From Paludibacter sp. (GTDB taxonomy: Bacteria > Bacteroidota > Bacteroidia > Bacteroidales > Paludibacteraceae): 64,000 nucleotides of DNA. This document shows positions 9,129 to 19,124 of the stretch, piece after piece. Under the pieces are notes generated by a model, which saw nothing but the letters and a program-made list of their open reading frames with translations, was not told where the DNA came from and ran no database searches. Position numbers and translations under genes: made by a program. Location: contig JAQTUE010000001.1 in the NCBI GenBank assembly GCA_028710415.1, positions 248,001 through 312,000 on the forward strand, in the 5' to 3' direction. The number at the start of each line of letters is the position of its first letter. Position 1 is the stretch's first letter.

Positions 9129-9537
9129 TTTACTTTGATTTTAGATGATTTATTTCCTTCAATACCGCTGTTGCCCGGTCTTCAGATACGCTGTTGCCCG
9201 ATGAACTGATACATAAAAAAAGTATCCAGCCTGATTAAAATCAAAATATCTTTTAAAGAATATAAAACTAACCCGTATAGATTTACTCTCAATAAAAAAA
9301 CTCCAATACTATCAGTGGATACTATAAAATGAAATAATTATTCTTCTAAAACAAAGATTGAATATTTTAGTTCGCTGTTTAATATTTGTTTCAATAATTT
9401 TAGACTATCATTCTTAAAATGCACATTACTTGTTGAATAAGAATTTAAAAATTAGATTTTGTATGTCTACGATACCGTTTCTACCATTAATGCGTGTTTA
9501 TTAACAGGAAACAAAAGTAGATGCATCCATTAACAAC
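9129..9537. other. Intergenic region, no gene seen
   Basis: AT-rich. The only structure noticed is CGCTGTTGCCCG repeated directly at about 9166 and 9189 just upstream of the DUF6799 gene, close enough to its start to be an operator; this is speculative. Confidence 0.4.
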
Positions 9538-9567
9538 AAAGGGGTCGAATCCGACCCCTTTGTTTCT
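9538..9567 (-). terminator. Terminator-like hairpin after the 9.6-kb gene
   Basis: AAAGGGGTCG and CGACCCCTTT form a perfect 10-bp stem with a 4-base loop, 59 bp beyond the stop of the minus-strand gene. The T-run is short and broken. Confidence 0.65.
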
Positions 9568-9625
9568 ATCAACTATTTCCTGAATTCATACCTTTGTTTC
9601 TTCAACGGCAGACTAATGATTCATT

Positions 9626-10429
9626 CTATTTGTCATCAGTCACAATGGTATTCTTAACTGCATTATATGTAAAGTATTTCGACAAAGCCGGTGAATAGAC
9701 TTTGAATTCATCCAGGCCGTAAATGCCGCCATACAGTTTAAATGTGCAAATGTCTGTTGCCGAAATAAAAGGTTCTATCCGCAAATGGCTGTGCGTTATT
9801 TCCCTTACTTTTGCTCCATTGATTTTTGTTATTGCCGGTACTAACCTGGAATGAAATTTCCGCCATGAAGTAATCTTTCCATTGATATCTGCAATGAAAA
9901 TATAATCATTCCCCATAGGAATGATATCCGACTTGGATGTTCCTGTGATAATATAAAGTTTATAGCCCTTTTCAAATGGAATCAATTCAACATTTAAATT
10001 ATACCCTCCATTAATGGTCACATTGTAAGCCGGAGTGAATATTTCCTTTAACAATGTAGTCCGCATGTTCATTAGTTTTATTTCCAGGGTGCTTAATTCC
10101 CGATTGACAGATTTTTCCTTAAAAGGAGTTGTAAAATCATTTACATAAGTCATTTCATAAATGCAATTGCTTTTCCCTTTTTCCAGAATGATTGATTTGA
10201 TAGAATCCCCCGATTGATAGATGAGGTATCCACCAAATTTTTTCTTTACGTCCTTGCGTTCCTTTGCATGGTCGGTCGATACCCAGGCAACACGTTCATA
10301 CTGATACAGCAAATTGCCTTCTGCCAGAATGGAGTCAGTCTTCTGCCTGATTTCTTCCTTCGAAAAATTTATCTGCCCCTGTAGCATGCAAGTAATAAAT
10401 ACAAATGAGAATAAAACGATTTTTTTCAT
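9626..10429 (-). CDS. Secreted protein with JAMM-like HxHx7SxxD motif, paralog A
   Basis: 267 residues from the ATG at 10429 (an in-frame ATG at 10450 would prepend MNLNLRV before the signal peptide MKKIVLFSFVFITCMLQG; AAGGG precedes the shorter start). I do not recognise a named family. Residues 213-226 read HSHLRIEPFISATD, which has exactly the His-x-His-x7-Ser-x2-Asp spacing of JAMM/MPN metalloproteases, and Glu153 in PFEKGYKLY is a candidate for the upstream catalytic Glu. A paralog lies 3 kb away (13391-14203), sharing EIRQKTDSILAEGNLLY and IPMGNDYIF. Export to the periplasm or beyond is likely; protease activity is only suggested. Confidence 0.7.
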   Translation of the reverse strand: MKKIVLFSFVFITCMLQGQINFSKEEIRQKTDSILAEGNLLYQYERVAWVSTDHAKERKDVKKKFGGYLIYQSGDSIKSIILEKGKSNCIYEMTYVNDFTTPFKEKSVNRELSTLEIKLMNMRTTLLKEIFTPAYNVTINGGYNLNVELIPFEKGYKLYIITGTSKSDIIPMGNDYIFIADINGKITSWRKFHSRLVPAITKINGAKVREITHSHLRIEPFISATDICTFKLYGGIYGLDEFKVYSPALSKYFTYNAVKNTIVTDDK

Positions 10430-10502
10430 AACCCTTAAATTTAAATTCATATTTTATTTTTAGTAATCTTATCAATTAGTTTTTATTTATTGAATAGTAT
10501 TG

Positions 10503-10568
10503 CTTTACCCTCCCAAACTTCCAAACCCCAAACTTTTCAAACCTCAAACTCTTCAAACTTCAAACTCT
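10503..10568. repeat. CTTCAAACC-word array
   Basis: Run of CCAAAC, CTTTTCAAACC and CTTCAAACT words directly abutting the 3' end of the DUF2130 gene; same family as 7796-7996 and 59276-59305. Confidence 0.6.
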
Positions 10569-11843
10569 TCACCCTTCTTCCGTTTCCTCATTCCCCATCT
10601 CCGGCTCCTCCAACTCGAGCAATTTCACTGCCTGAATAGCATTTCCAGCAATCCCTTTTATTGAGGCATGCATGTCAATGGTATTCACCGTTACTTTGTC
10701 TATTTGTTTTTCCCTTTTCTTCCAGATACTCTGCATGGCACGTTTCTCACTTTCCAGGTCCATCTTCATTTGGGTAAATCCTTCCACGATGGCTTCTACC
10801 TGTAAGCGGAATGTATTGCCGGTCAGGTAATCGTAGAGCATATGCATCTTATCGCCTTTGTTTTCCTGAGAACTGATGGCATTGCTGATCTGTATAATTG
10901 ATTCCCGCAATACCGAACACAGTCCTTTGAACTCCTCATAATTGCAGATCCAAATCCCCTCTTTCAATCCCATCCGGTCCATGTCTGAGGGCATGACTTC
11001 AGTGACCAGTACCCCGATATTAGCTCCCTTCATACGGATATCCGCTTTGAATTTCTCGATCCAGCTGGGTTGGAAATCCTTGGTACGCTTGCTTTCGTAA
11101 TATACCGTCCCGCAATTCTGAACAGTGCGGGTATTGACTATCTGGATGCAATCGCCTCCACGGGCACCTTTTTTTATTTCCTCTATCGTATCCAATGGAA
11201 ACTGGGCTGCCAGCCATTCTTCAATTGCCAGTTCCTGTACTTCGCCCTGTAACTGCATCGAACCCTGTTCCTGCTTCCTTTTCATTTCCTCAGTCAGCTT
11301 ACGTTGGTCCTCCAGTTGTTTCTGGAGTTCTTTGAAACGCAATTCGTTCTTGTCTTCTTCGTGTTTCCTGATCCGTTCCCTTTCGGCAATCAACGTTACA
11401 TTCAGGTTTTTCTGGGCTTCCGCTTCGGCTATTTCCTTTACTTCAGACTTTTCGCGTTTCAACTTTTCAATCTCAGCTTTGGTGCGGTTAAGTTCTTTCA
11501 CCTGTTCCGACTTTTCATTCAGCTCTTTTTGCAGGGCATTGAATTGTTCTGCCTGTTCTTCCTGAAATTTCTGTTTCAGCTTTACTTCAATCGCTTTTCG
11601 GTCTTCTTTTAGTTGTTTATCCAGCCTGTCCTGAAAAAGCTCGTTCTCTTGTTTCTTCTTTTGTTCAAACAGTTCCTTCGCCTTATTCAGGTTCTCCACC
11701 TCATCCTCATATTTCTTTTTTTCTTCCGCCAGCTGATTCTGGTATTTCAGTTTTATCTCATCCTCCAACTGATGGGCCAGGATATCCTGGACATCGATGG
11801 AGGTGCCGCAGTTCGGGCAATTTATCTGGGTGTTATTTTTCAT
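10569..11843 (-). CDS. DUF2130 domain protein with zinc finger and coiled coil
   Basis: 424 residues. The N-terminus has a CPNCGTSID zinc-ribbon half, residues about 30-210 are a long charged coiled coil (Glu/Lys/Gln), and residues about 210-370 are the DUF2130 domain with EWLAAQFPLDTIEEIKKGARGGDC and YYESKRTKDFQPSWIEKFKAD. The E-x-K core in YYESKRTK resembles the endonuclease-like fold proposed for DUF2130; the role is unproven. It is next to dinD, a DNA-damage gene, on the same strand with a 63-bp gap. Confidence 0.9.
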   Translation of the reverse strand: MKNNTQINCPNCGTSIDVQDILAHQLEDEIKLKYQNQLAEEKKKYEDEVENLNKAKELFEQKKKQENELFQDRLDKQLKEDRKAIEVKLKQKFQEEQAEQFNALQKELNEKSEQVKELNRTKAEIEKLKREKSEVKEIAEAEAQKNLNVTLIAERERIRKHEEDKNELRFKELQKQLEDQRKLTEEMKRKQEQGSMQLQGEVQELAIEEWLAAQFPLDTIEEIKKGARGGDCIQIVNTRTVQNCGTVYYESKRTKDFQPSWIEKFKADIRMKGANIGVLVTEVMPSDMDRMGLKEGIWICNYEEFKGLCSVLRESIIQISNAISSQENKGDKMHMLYDYLTGNTFRLQVEAIVEGFTQMKMDLESEKRAMQSIWKKREKQIDKVTVNTIDMHASIKGIAGNAIQAVKLLELEEPEMGNEETEEG

Positions 11844-11906
11844 ATTGGTGTTTTCTTATTTTTCCTAATCCTTTATTCTCAAAACTTTTATTGTTTAAAA
11901 AAGATC

Positions 11907-12746
11907 TTACTCATTTAGTTTTTTCTTCTCTTTCTTTTCTATTTGTTTGATGCTTTCTTCAGTCGGCAGGTTTTCAGGCATGGTACCTCCAAGTTCCTCT
12001 ATGGTTTTACGAACTTTCTTCCCTACATTGAAATGAGTGGTATTTGCATTTTGTTTTCCTTTGATATTTTCCCTGCGAAGTTTTTCTTCGGTTTGAGTAG
12101 CCCTAAATAGATTCGCTGCCAGCTCAGTACTTCCCATATGATCGAGGATATTTTGACTTTTCTTTAATCCTTTTCGGATATGAATACCTTTAGCATCAAG
12201 GCCTCCATACAAGCCCATATAACCATGATTTTGAAAAATAGCATAATCAATTGGTTCAATAACACCGGCGTCTTTTGCTGCTTCTGCCAATTGAATGTTG
12301 TGTGTTTTTAATTCGTTACGTAGAAATAATCTTTTTTCCACCTCACTTTTTAGACTTGTATACTCATCCATCTGCCTTATTTCCTGGATACGGGTTTGTA
12401 TCGCAAAATAAGTTTGTCCGGTAGCCACAAGCTCTTTTGAAGGATCTGCATTCTGAACGATAAGGTAACATGCATAACGTGATAATTTCATACTATCAAC
12501 CTCACGTTTAGCAGTTTTCCCCAATTCGATCATTTCGAGGATATCCTCGAAATGATCAGGTACTGATTGTCCACTGTTTTTACAAGCTTCTTTCGCCCTG
12601 TCAATAACAGGTATAAAGTGTCTGAATTCAGAATATTCTAATACTTTTCCTAAGTCACGTGCACTCCAGAACTCATTTCCATATTCATCAACCTGACGAA
12701 TTTGTTCAAATATATTCTGAGCTTTTTTTGATAGTTTATTTTCCAT
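11907..12746 (-). CDS. dinD: DNA damage-inducible protein D (DinD)
   Basis: 279 residues, as usual for DinD, an SOS-regulated inhibitor of RecA filaments in E. coli. The N-terminal Bro-N-like part has NEFWSARDLGKVLEYSEFRHF, the middle has ELGKTAKREVDSMKLSRYACYL and QNADPSKELVATGQTYFA, and the C-terminus has the NIKGKQNANTTHFNVGKKVR block. No LexA-type operator was recognised upstream. The 5' half and leader of this gene are duplicated immediately upstream as a pseudogene. Confidence 0.94.
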   Translation of the reverse strand: MENKLSKKAQNIFEQIRQVDEYGNEFWSARDLGKVLEYSEFRHFIPVIDRAKEACKNSGQSVPDHFEDILEMIELGKTAKREVDSMKLSRYACYLIVQNADPSKELVATGQTYFAIQTRIQEIRQMDEYTSLKSEVEKRLFLRNELKTHNIQLAEAAKDAGVIEPIDYAIFQNHGYMGLYGGLDAKGIHIRKGLKKSQNILDHMGSTELAANLFRATQTEEKLRRENIKGKQNANTTHFNVGKKVRKTIEELGGTMPENLPTEESIKQIEKKEKKKLNE

Positions 12747-12797
12747 AATCTCAATTTTTATAGGTTATTTCCTTTATAAATTTAACTTTGACTAAAT

Positions 12798-13208
12798 CTA
12801 TCGCTTCAGTTTTAAGACTATATATTTCTCAATCTGGTTTATTTCATGGATATAGGTTTGTATCGCAAAATAAGTTTGCCCGGTAGCCACAAGCTCTTTT
12901 GAAGGATCTGCATTCTGAACGATAAGATAATATGCAAAACATGATAATTTCACACTCTCAACTTCACGTTTAGCAGTTTTCCCCAATTCGATCATTCCGA
13001 GGATATCCTCGGAATGATCAGTTTTGATTGTCAACTGTTTTACAGGCTTTTATCACCCAGTCAATGACAGGTATAAAGTTACTGAATATAGATTGCCATC
13101 TTACTTTTCCTAAGTCAAAGGTACTCCAGAACCCATTACCATACATATTAATTAATCTGACAAGTTTATTTAAATATATTCTATAATCATATTGATATTT
13201 TTTTTCAT
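12798..13208 (-). pseudogene. Decayed tandem copy of the dinD 5' half
   Basis: The strand opposite 12798-13208 matches the first half of dinD from its ATG (at 13208) to the QTYFAIQT region, including the leader just before the start (ATTTCCTTTATAA on the plus strand in both copies). It is broken by frameshifts: only the EDILGMIELGKTAKREVESVKL...QTYFAIQ part remains open as a 78-codon frame. The 3' half is missing. It arose by tandem duplication and decay. A short residual peptide is not expected to work. Confidence 0.85.
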
Positions 13209-13390
13209 AATCTCAGTTTCTATTGTTTATTTCCTTTATAAGTAGAACTATAAACAGTTTTAAGATTCCTCTGATTTGAATTTTCAAAGATACTCTTTTT
13301 GCATAATATTTCAGAAATAAAATTGCACTTTGTTATTCCACTATCCCAAAGCGTTTATGTAAATAGCAGATGTAATTCTCCGCGAGAGTA

Positions 13391-14203
13391 TTATTTTCCA
13401 AGATCTATTGTTTCAATCGTATTTTTAATAGCATCATAGGTAAACAATTTAGACAAGGCAGATGATACTACTTTGAAATCCTTTAATCCATAATAGTCAT
13501 ACCCGTAGAGCTTGAAATTACAGATGTCCGTGGCAGTAATAAAAGGCTCTGCCATTAGATGACTATGAACTACCCCAACAACTTTTTCACCTTTATAAGT
13601 TGCCATGGCAGGGATTACCATCGAATGGAATTTCCGCCAGGAGGTGATAGCTCCTTTTTTATCTGCAAAGAAGATATAATCATTTCCCATGGGGATGACA
13701 TCCTTTTTCGAAGTTCCGATTAACATGTATAATTTATAACCCGTTTCACAAGGAATCATTTCCATGGCCAGGCTATACCCTTCAGGCCAGTTGACAGCAT
13801 AAGCCGGAGTCAATGCCTCATTCATAATTTTTACTTTGATGACTTGTAACTCTTCCTCTAAAACGCTTAATTTCCTGTTCACAAGCAATTCCTTGTATGG
13901 ATTTGTACCATCCTTGAAAAAAGTCATTTCATAAATACATGTAGAATGGTCTTTTCCAAGGATAATGGCCTTAATCGAATCCTCCGATTTATAAATCAGG
14001 TAACCTCCGAAATTATCCTTCACCTCCTTCATGGACATGGCAAGGTCGGTGGATACCCATGCTGCTTTTTCATACCGGTAGAGCAAATTTCCTTCTGCCA
14101 GGATGGAATCGGTCTTTTGCCTGATTTCTGCTTTTGAATATTTCTCCTTACCGGATAACAGTACCGTTGTGAATACAAAAAACAGGAATATGATTCTTTT
14201 CAT
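13391..14203 (-). CDS. Secreted protein with JAMM-like motif, paralog B
   Basis: 270 residues from the ATG at 14203; an ATG at 14215 adds MKND before the signal peptide MKRIIFLFFVFTTVLLSG. It is clearly homologous along its length to the 9.6-kb gene (AEIRQKTDSILAEGNLLY, GGYLIYKS, IPMGNDYIFFAD, EPFITATDIC). The motif is HSHLMAEPFITATD, so the serine of HxHx7SxxD is replaced by Thr here; the candidate upstream Glu is kept in PCETGYKLY. Function unknown; see paralog A. Confidence 0.7.
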   Translation of the reverse strand: MKRIIFLFFVFTTVLLSGKEKYSKAEIRQKTDSILAEGNLLYRYEKAAWVSTDLAMSMKEVKDNFGGYLIYKSEDSIKAIILGKDHSTCIYEMTFFKDGTNPYKELLVNRKLSVLEEELQVIKVKIMNEALTPAYAVNWPEGYSLAMEMIPCETGYKLYMLIGTSKKDVIPMGNDYIFFADKKGAITSWRKFHSMVIPAMATYKGEKVVGVVHSHLMAEPFITATDICNFKLYGYDYYGLKDFKVVSSALSKLFTYDAIKNTIETIDLGK

Positions 14204-14273
14204 ATCATTTTTCATTTTAGGTTGTGTACATTTTACTCATTTTCAACTAAATTATATTCAGGTCAACTTACTT

Positions 14274-15176
14274 CTAAAGACTTAACTCAACAGGTTCAAC
14301 TTCCGGTAGTACCTCGTATAACTCTTCCGTTTTCCTGTTCCGAAAAATAAAGTATATCAGCACTATTGCAGGGATTAAAAACAGGACAGCTAAAATAGAT
14401 CCTTCAAATCCAAACAAACCTCCATTCCAACTGTTGGCAAGTGTATATTTTGTTTCAATAAGTCTGTAGATTTTCATCCCGCTCACATTGAATCCAAAGA
14501 CAGTCCCCTGAAAAAAGTTCCAGCTAAAATGCAAGGCTATTGGAAACCATAGATTCTTGGTAAACAGATAGGACAATCCCAATACTAACCCCGATAGAAA
14601 GAGAATCAGCAAACTTATCAGGGTGATATTTGGATTGGCTAAATGCATAACGCAAAAAACCAATGCTGAAATTATCAATGCTACATATTTATTAAACGAT
14701 ATTGCCAGATTCCTCAGGATATAGCCCCTGGTGAATACCTCTTCAGCAACAGCAACAAAAATGAATAAACCGATACTATAGAGTATATTTATAAAGTCCG
14801 GTTTAAAAGCTACAAACTGGAGTTGCTGAGTGAATATCAGGATCGAGAAACCCGACAACATAATTAAAAACCCAATCATCAGTCCCATTAGAATGTCTTT
14901 ACCCACTAATACCTTTTCAAACCCGATACTCACAAACGATTTTTTATCAAGTTTTGTGGTAAACAGCCATACGATCCCAACTGATCCTATCATCGACATA
15001 AAGTTAATGACCAATAATTGTACTGGTGTTTGTTTAATATCCTTCATGTGGATAATATCAACACCTGTAATCAGAGCCCCGATTAATTGTAAGATGACAA
15101 CTACAACTAAATAAGGCAGGATGATTTTCAATACGCTTTTCCAACCCTGGCTGTTGTTTCTTTTTACTTGTTCCAT
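14274..15176 (-). CDS. CPBP family intramembrane glutamic endopeptidase
   Basis: 300 residues with about eight membrane segments. The three CPBP/Abi motifs are visible: EEVFTRG (EExxxR), FCVMH (FxxxH) and ALHFSWNF. These proteases resemble the CaaX protease Rce1 and are often tied to bacteriocin immunity or peptide processing; the substrate here is unknown. It sits in a run of separately spaced minus-strand genes with a rhomboid protease upstream, two unrelated membrane proteases side by side. Confidence 0.9.
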   Translation of the reverse strand: MEQVKRNNSQGWKSVLKIILPYLVVVVILQLIGALITGVDIIHMKDIKQTPVQLLVINFMSMIGSVGIVWLFTTKLDKKSFVSIGFEKVLVGKDILMGLMIGFLIMLSGFSILIFTQQLQFVAFKPDFINILYSIGLFIFVAVAEEVFTRGYILRNLAISFNKYVALIISALVFCVMHLANPNITLISLLILFLSGLVLGLSYLFTKNLWFPIALHFSWNFFQGTVFGFNVSGMKIYRLIETKYTLANSWNGGLFGFEGSILAVLFLIPAIVLIYFIFRNRKTEELYEVLPEVEPVELSL

Positions 15177-15295
15177 AATAAATACTGAATGTGTTTTGTT
15201 TGTAATTATTTTTTAATCAGACTTTTTGCAATATTTCCTGTTGAATGCTTTTATGTATGCTGCGATTTATAAAAGGGATTACTCTCTCTTTTATC

Positions 15296-16828
15296 TCAAC
15301 TTCCCTTATCCGATAATTCCGTTATTATCTTCTCAATTTGTTTGTTAATATCTTCAATCTGGGGTGTCACTGTTTCAATATTGTTTTCTACCGATTTGTA
15401 TATCAGCTCGTAACTTTTTATTCTCAGGTTGCAGTATTCAAACAACAATTTATTCCGGTGATGGATAAACGGAGGCAAATTATATTTCTCCACTTCATAG
15501 ATCAGTTGGATATTATCATTCCAGTAATAGATGCCACGGTTTTTAATTTCAATCAACATTTGTTCCCTGGGGGTTTCTTTCGGCATGCTCAATACTGCCA
15601 ATGCCTCAGCTTCCGATGAAATGAATTCTTTCATTTTTGCGTCGTACTTTTCAATATCGTATTTTTTCATATCCTGTTGCGTCAGGAACTTTTTATCAAC
15701 ATCTTTCGGCACCTGCAGGAAGACAAGGTAACAAGAGAACAGGATGACAAACGAGAGAATGCCGATACTGATTTTCTTACTATCATATTCCCGGTCATCT
15801 TCATTCTTTACTTTTAAGCTTGGATAAAAACCATAGCCAATAATCAGTCCGCTCACCAGTCCTCCGATATGGGCAGCATTGTCAATGCCTTCCTTCATTC
15901 CGTACGCCAGGTTGTAAAAGACAAATAAACCGATACTCGCCAAAAGGGCTTTACGGGCGGACTTGTCAATAAGGTTCGTGGTGAGCATGGCCAGGAATAC
16001 ACCATACATTCCAAATATAGCTCCGGAAGCTCCTGCACTGATAGTCAGGTCGTGCCACCAGAGGCTGCTGACGCTTGCTGCTATTCCTGTTAATAAATAG
16101 GCAGTTGCAAACCGTGCTTTGCCAAGATAGGGTTCAAGCAATACCCCGATATAAACAAGCGCATACATGTTCATTAAGAGATGATACACACCGATGTGCA
16201 GGAAGCAATTGGTGATAATTCTCCACCAATCGCCTCCTGTTGTTAAAGGCCTAACGTTTGCTCCCCAAAGTATCAGGCTGTCCGTGTCGGGCATAAAAGC
16301 ATTCACTCCGGTAATTACCATCAGGATAAATACCAGGATGTTCAGGTCGATCAGGATAGGTGTTATAAAATACCCTTCAGTAGGTATAAACAGGCACAGG
16401 AATTCATTTATCTTTTCACCTGCCGTTAATGGTGCTTTGATAAGTAAGCTGTCCTCATTCGCTACAATGTCTGCCTTCAGGGTTTCGTATAGTTCTGCCA
16501 GTTCCTCTTCGGTAAGGGTTTCTTTCAGTACCTCAAAGTTGAAAATAAACAGACTTATATTTGCTTTGTTTTTTCCCCGGTCCCCCATTTGGGATCCAAT
16601 AATTTCACTCTTCAACTCAGCAATGCCGTCCCGGATGATTATCCTGAATTCTTCCCCGAATGAGCTGTATGGGGATTTGACTCTGGCAATAAATCCATTT
16701 TCACTGACCTGGCTGATATCCCATTTCAATTTTTTTGTAGTCTCCACTGCCATCGTCAGGAGTTGTTCCTGAGTCAGGTTTTCAGGTTTAAAATCCTTTT
16801 TAAATTTCTGATTAAATCCAAATGCCAT
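15296..16828 (-). CDS. Rhomboid family intramembrane serine protease
   Basis: 510 residues, longer than simple bacterial rhomboids. Residues 1-160 form a soluble domain of unknown type, then six or more membrane segments carry WWRIITNCFLHIGVYHLLMN, the catalytic GASGAIFG and the His of NAAHIGGLVSG, and a soluble C-terminal tail of about 140 residues is mostly helical. It cleaves transmembrane substrates inside the inner membrane. It lies 12 bp downstream of the DUF4349 lipoprotein gene and is almost surely cotranscribed with it. Confidence 0.93.
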   Translation of the reverse strand: MAFGFNQKFKKDFKPENLTQEQLLTMAVETTKKLKWDISQVSENGFIARVKSPYSSFGEEFRIIIRDGIAELKSEIIGSQMGDRGKNKANISLFIFNFEVLKETLTEEELAELYETLKADIVANEDSLLIKAPLTAGEKINEFLCLFIPTEGYFITPILIDLNILVFILMVITGVNAFMPDTDSLILWGANVRPLTTGGDWWRIITNCFLHIGVYHLLMNMYALVYIGVLLEPYLGKARFATAYLLTGIAASVSSLWWHDLTISAGASGAIFGMYGVFLAMLTTNLIDKSARKALLASIGLFVFYNLAYGMKEGIDNAAHIGGLVSGLIIGYGFYPSLKVKNEDDREYDSKKISIGILSFVILFSCYLVFLQVPKDVDKKFLTQQDMKKYDIEKYDAKMKEFISSEAEALAVLSMPKETPREQMLIEIKNRGIYYWNDNIQLIYEVEKYNLPPFIHHRNKLLFEYCNLRIKSYELIYKSVENNIETVTPQIEDINKQIEKIITELSDKGS

Positions 16829-16840
16829 ACTATATTTTTT

Positions 16841-17731
16841 TTATTTTTTAAATTTAGCCAGATAGATTCTGTACCCCAGGTATAGGATAGCTGCATACAC
16901 GTACAATCCCCAAAGTTTTAACAGGAACAGAAATACAGCTTCCAATATTTCCCAACCTGTCGATAATGAATCTACTATTTTTGTTCCCAGTCCAGGTTCA
17001 TATTCCCGGGTATTCTGGTCGTTGGCTATCAGTTCATGTCTTACTGCCTGATGTTGATAGATAGTCAGGTTGATGGTGCTGAAATTCATTTGGTCCCTCA
17101 ACGATAAGTTTGATATCCTGGCATTATCAGCTTGTTCCTGTTTGCTCAGCAGCACTTCTTCAGCATTGGTGGTTTCGTTTAATTTCTTCCCACGGTTATC
17201 AATGGCATGGGTAAGGCGTTGTTCGTTTCTGGCCGAACGTTTCAGGGTCAGGTTATTCGATAACAGCTGTAACGAAACATCATCCGCCTTGATAACACGT
17301 GAATCCAGGAAGTCAATGTTTTTGGCAATTTCTTTCAGTGTAGTGTCAAGCCTGGTATTAGGTACCCGTATGGTGATCGTATTCGTGATCGTGAAGTGTG
17401 TGGTGATCAGTGATGAATCCGCACTGACAACAGTCGTTTCGGTATCATCAATATTGCTGGCCAGGTTCGTGTAGGTTACAAAACCTCCCATGCGGGCTGT
17501 GATATCTTCTATGTTATAAGTCGATTTGATCACACTCTTCACTTTAAACTTCAGATCCGCAGTCCTGATAAACTTATGCGTCGTGTCTTTCTTGTTTTCT
17601 ACAGCTGCTGATGAGGAAACCATGCTTACAGCAGTACTATCTGACATCGGGGCTTCTTCTGCTTTTTTGGGTGAACAACTTACTACTGAAACTAAAAGTA
17701 CAATACCCAGGATAATTTTTGTGCAATTCAT
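16841..17731 (-). CDS. DUF4349 domain lipoprotein
   Basis: 296 residues. The lipobox is VVSC (Cys near residue 19). The DUF4349 domain follows, with FIRTADLKFKVKSV, the GGFVTYTNL turn and ITIRVPNTRLDTTLKEI, then a coiled-coil stretch and ISNLSLRDQMNFSTINLTIYQ. The last 40 residues are a membrane anchor (FLFLLKLWGLYVYAAILYLGYRIYL). The family probably senses or shapes the envelope; its role is not established. It is paired with the rhomboid gene, which may act on its C-terminal membrane helix (inference). Confidence 0.88.
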   Translation of the reverse strand: MNCTKIILGIVLLVSVVSCSPKKAEEAPMSDSTAVSMVSSSAAVENKKDTTHKFIRTADLKFKVKSVIKSTYNIEDITARMGGFVTYTNLASNIDDTETTVVSADSSLITTHFTITNTITIRVPNTRLDTTLKEIAKNIDFLDSRVIKADDVSLQLLSNNLTLKRSARNEQRLTHAIDNRGKKLNETTNAEEVLLSKQEQADNARISNLSLRDQMNFSTINLTIYQHQAVRHELIANDQNTREYEPGLGTKIVDSLSTGWEILEAVFLFLLKLWGLYVYAAILYLGYRIYLAKFKK

Positions 17732-18017
17732 ACAGTGGATTTTAATGATATGGATTTTTTTATTAGATAATTTGATTCATGTTTATTGAGAGGAAATAAT
17801 GCCCAATCTATTAAAAAATTGAACGCTGAATTCCGTTGTTAAAGCAAATAAAAGCAGATTCTGCTCTTTTAAAGATTTATTCAGGATTAAATTCTAATAA
17901 GTTGAATTTGATCAAAGTGGAAAAATCGATTCCAGCTTGTTGGGATAAATTCCGTTTTAATCATCTAAATATGCGTACATCTTAATAAAATGAAAGCATA
18001 TCTTTTTAGGACTTGTA

Positions 18018-19025
18018 CTACAAATCTTCGGGGATAAATTTATCTTTAATTCTTTTATCACTATTCAATAATCTATTTTTATAAGTTGATGATTGTGATT
18101 TCCACCAGGCAAGCCATAGTTTTTTACTGGTTGCAGACGAACAAAAATGAATTATATTATTTTTATAGTAGTATTGGTAATTATTTCCTATTTCACCACA
18201 ATAATCAATGTAGGCACAAGAACTTAAAAGTTCATGTAAATATATCTGATTATCATCATAACTTGCAATACGATGACTGAATTGATAATTGAATAAAGTA
18301 TCTTCCACAACAATATACTTTTTATATTTACGGTTGATTTTTTTCAGGATATCCTGATTTATTTTATTGTCGTGATAGTCATTCGTATATTCTTTCATAT
18401 GGATCTTTAGATGTAATATATTTTCAGGAATCCCACGTGTAAAAGGTTTATTTGGCAAATAATATCTTAAGAGTCCGCTGGAAATTGTCCAACAATCAGT
18501 ATGAGAAGATTCTAAAATATCAAAGAGTTGTGGAATATCCGATTCTCTTGGATCACGGATTAGTAATTGCATAATTTTTACTTGTAAGTCTACATTCCTG
18601 TACAATTTCAAAAGGGCTTTTCTTGCATTCATATTTGTAAATTCTTCGTAATCCCTGCCTGCTTCTTTACAATGGATGCCGATCAAATGTAAAGTATAAA
18701 GTCCGGCAAACTTAGCATTCATTGAATTCGTAGTTTCAATAAAATTTACTAATGGTTGAATAGCACTGTCACCATGCACGGCAATAGAAAACATTAAATC
18801 GTTATATCCAATCCAATAACCTTTATAGGTATCATATAAAGTATAGTTTGTCTTTAATTTTGGAATTAACTCCTGAATGGAAGAGACACTATCAATCATT
18901 GGGTAAATGCGTCTGTCTTCTGCAAGAGCATAATATCCTGAATACTTTATTTTTGGAGCCTTGTTACTGCTGTTTTTACAGCTTAAGAGGATTAAAATCA
19001 ACAATATCGGTATAAAGTATTTCAT
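18018..19025 (-). CDS. Lipoprotein of unknown function
   Basis: 335 residues from the ATG at 19025; a start 12 codons earlier would place MILNYNINLYTT before the signal peptide. The lipobox LLSCKNSSN marks a lipoprotein. Helical content in the middle (FAGLYTLHLIGIH, ARKALLKLYRNVDLQVKIMQLLIRD, DIPQLFDILESS) looks HEAT-like. No family recognised. It heads a run of small envelope proteins on the minus strand. Confidence 0.65.
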   Translation of the reverse strand: MKYFIPILLILILLSCKNSSNKAPKIKYSGYYALAEDRRIYPMIDSVSSIQELIPKLKTNYTLYDTYKGYWIGYNDLMFSIAVHGDSAIQPLVNFIETTNSMNAKFAGLYTLHLIGIHCKEAGRDYEEFTNMNARKALLKLYRNVDLQVKIMQLLIRDPRESDIPQLFDILESSHTDCWTISSGLLRYYLPNKPFTRGIPENILHLKIHMKEYTNDYHDNKINQDILKKINRKYKKYIVVEDTLFNYQFSHRIASYDDNQIYLHELLSSCAYIDYCGEIGNNYQYYYKNNIIHFCSSATSKKLWLAWWKSQSSTYKNRLLNSDKRIKDKFIPEDL

Positions 19026-19124
19026 AGTGGTGTATAAATTTATATTATAATTTAAAATCAAGCATTCTTTTTATATCCATGTAAAATGGTATCAGGTTAC
19101 TACTTGGATTACTCAATTTAATTC

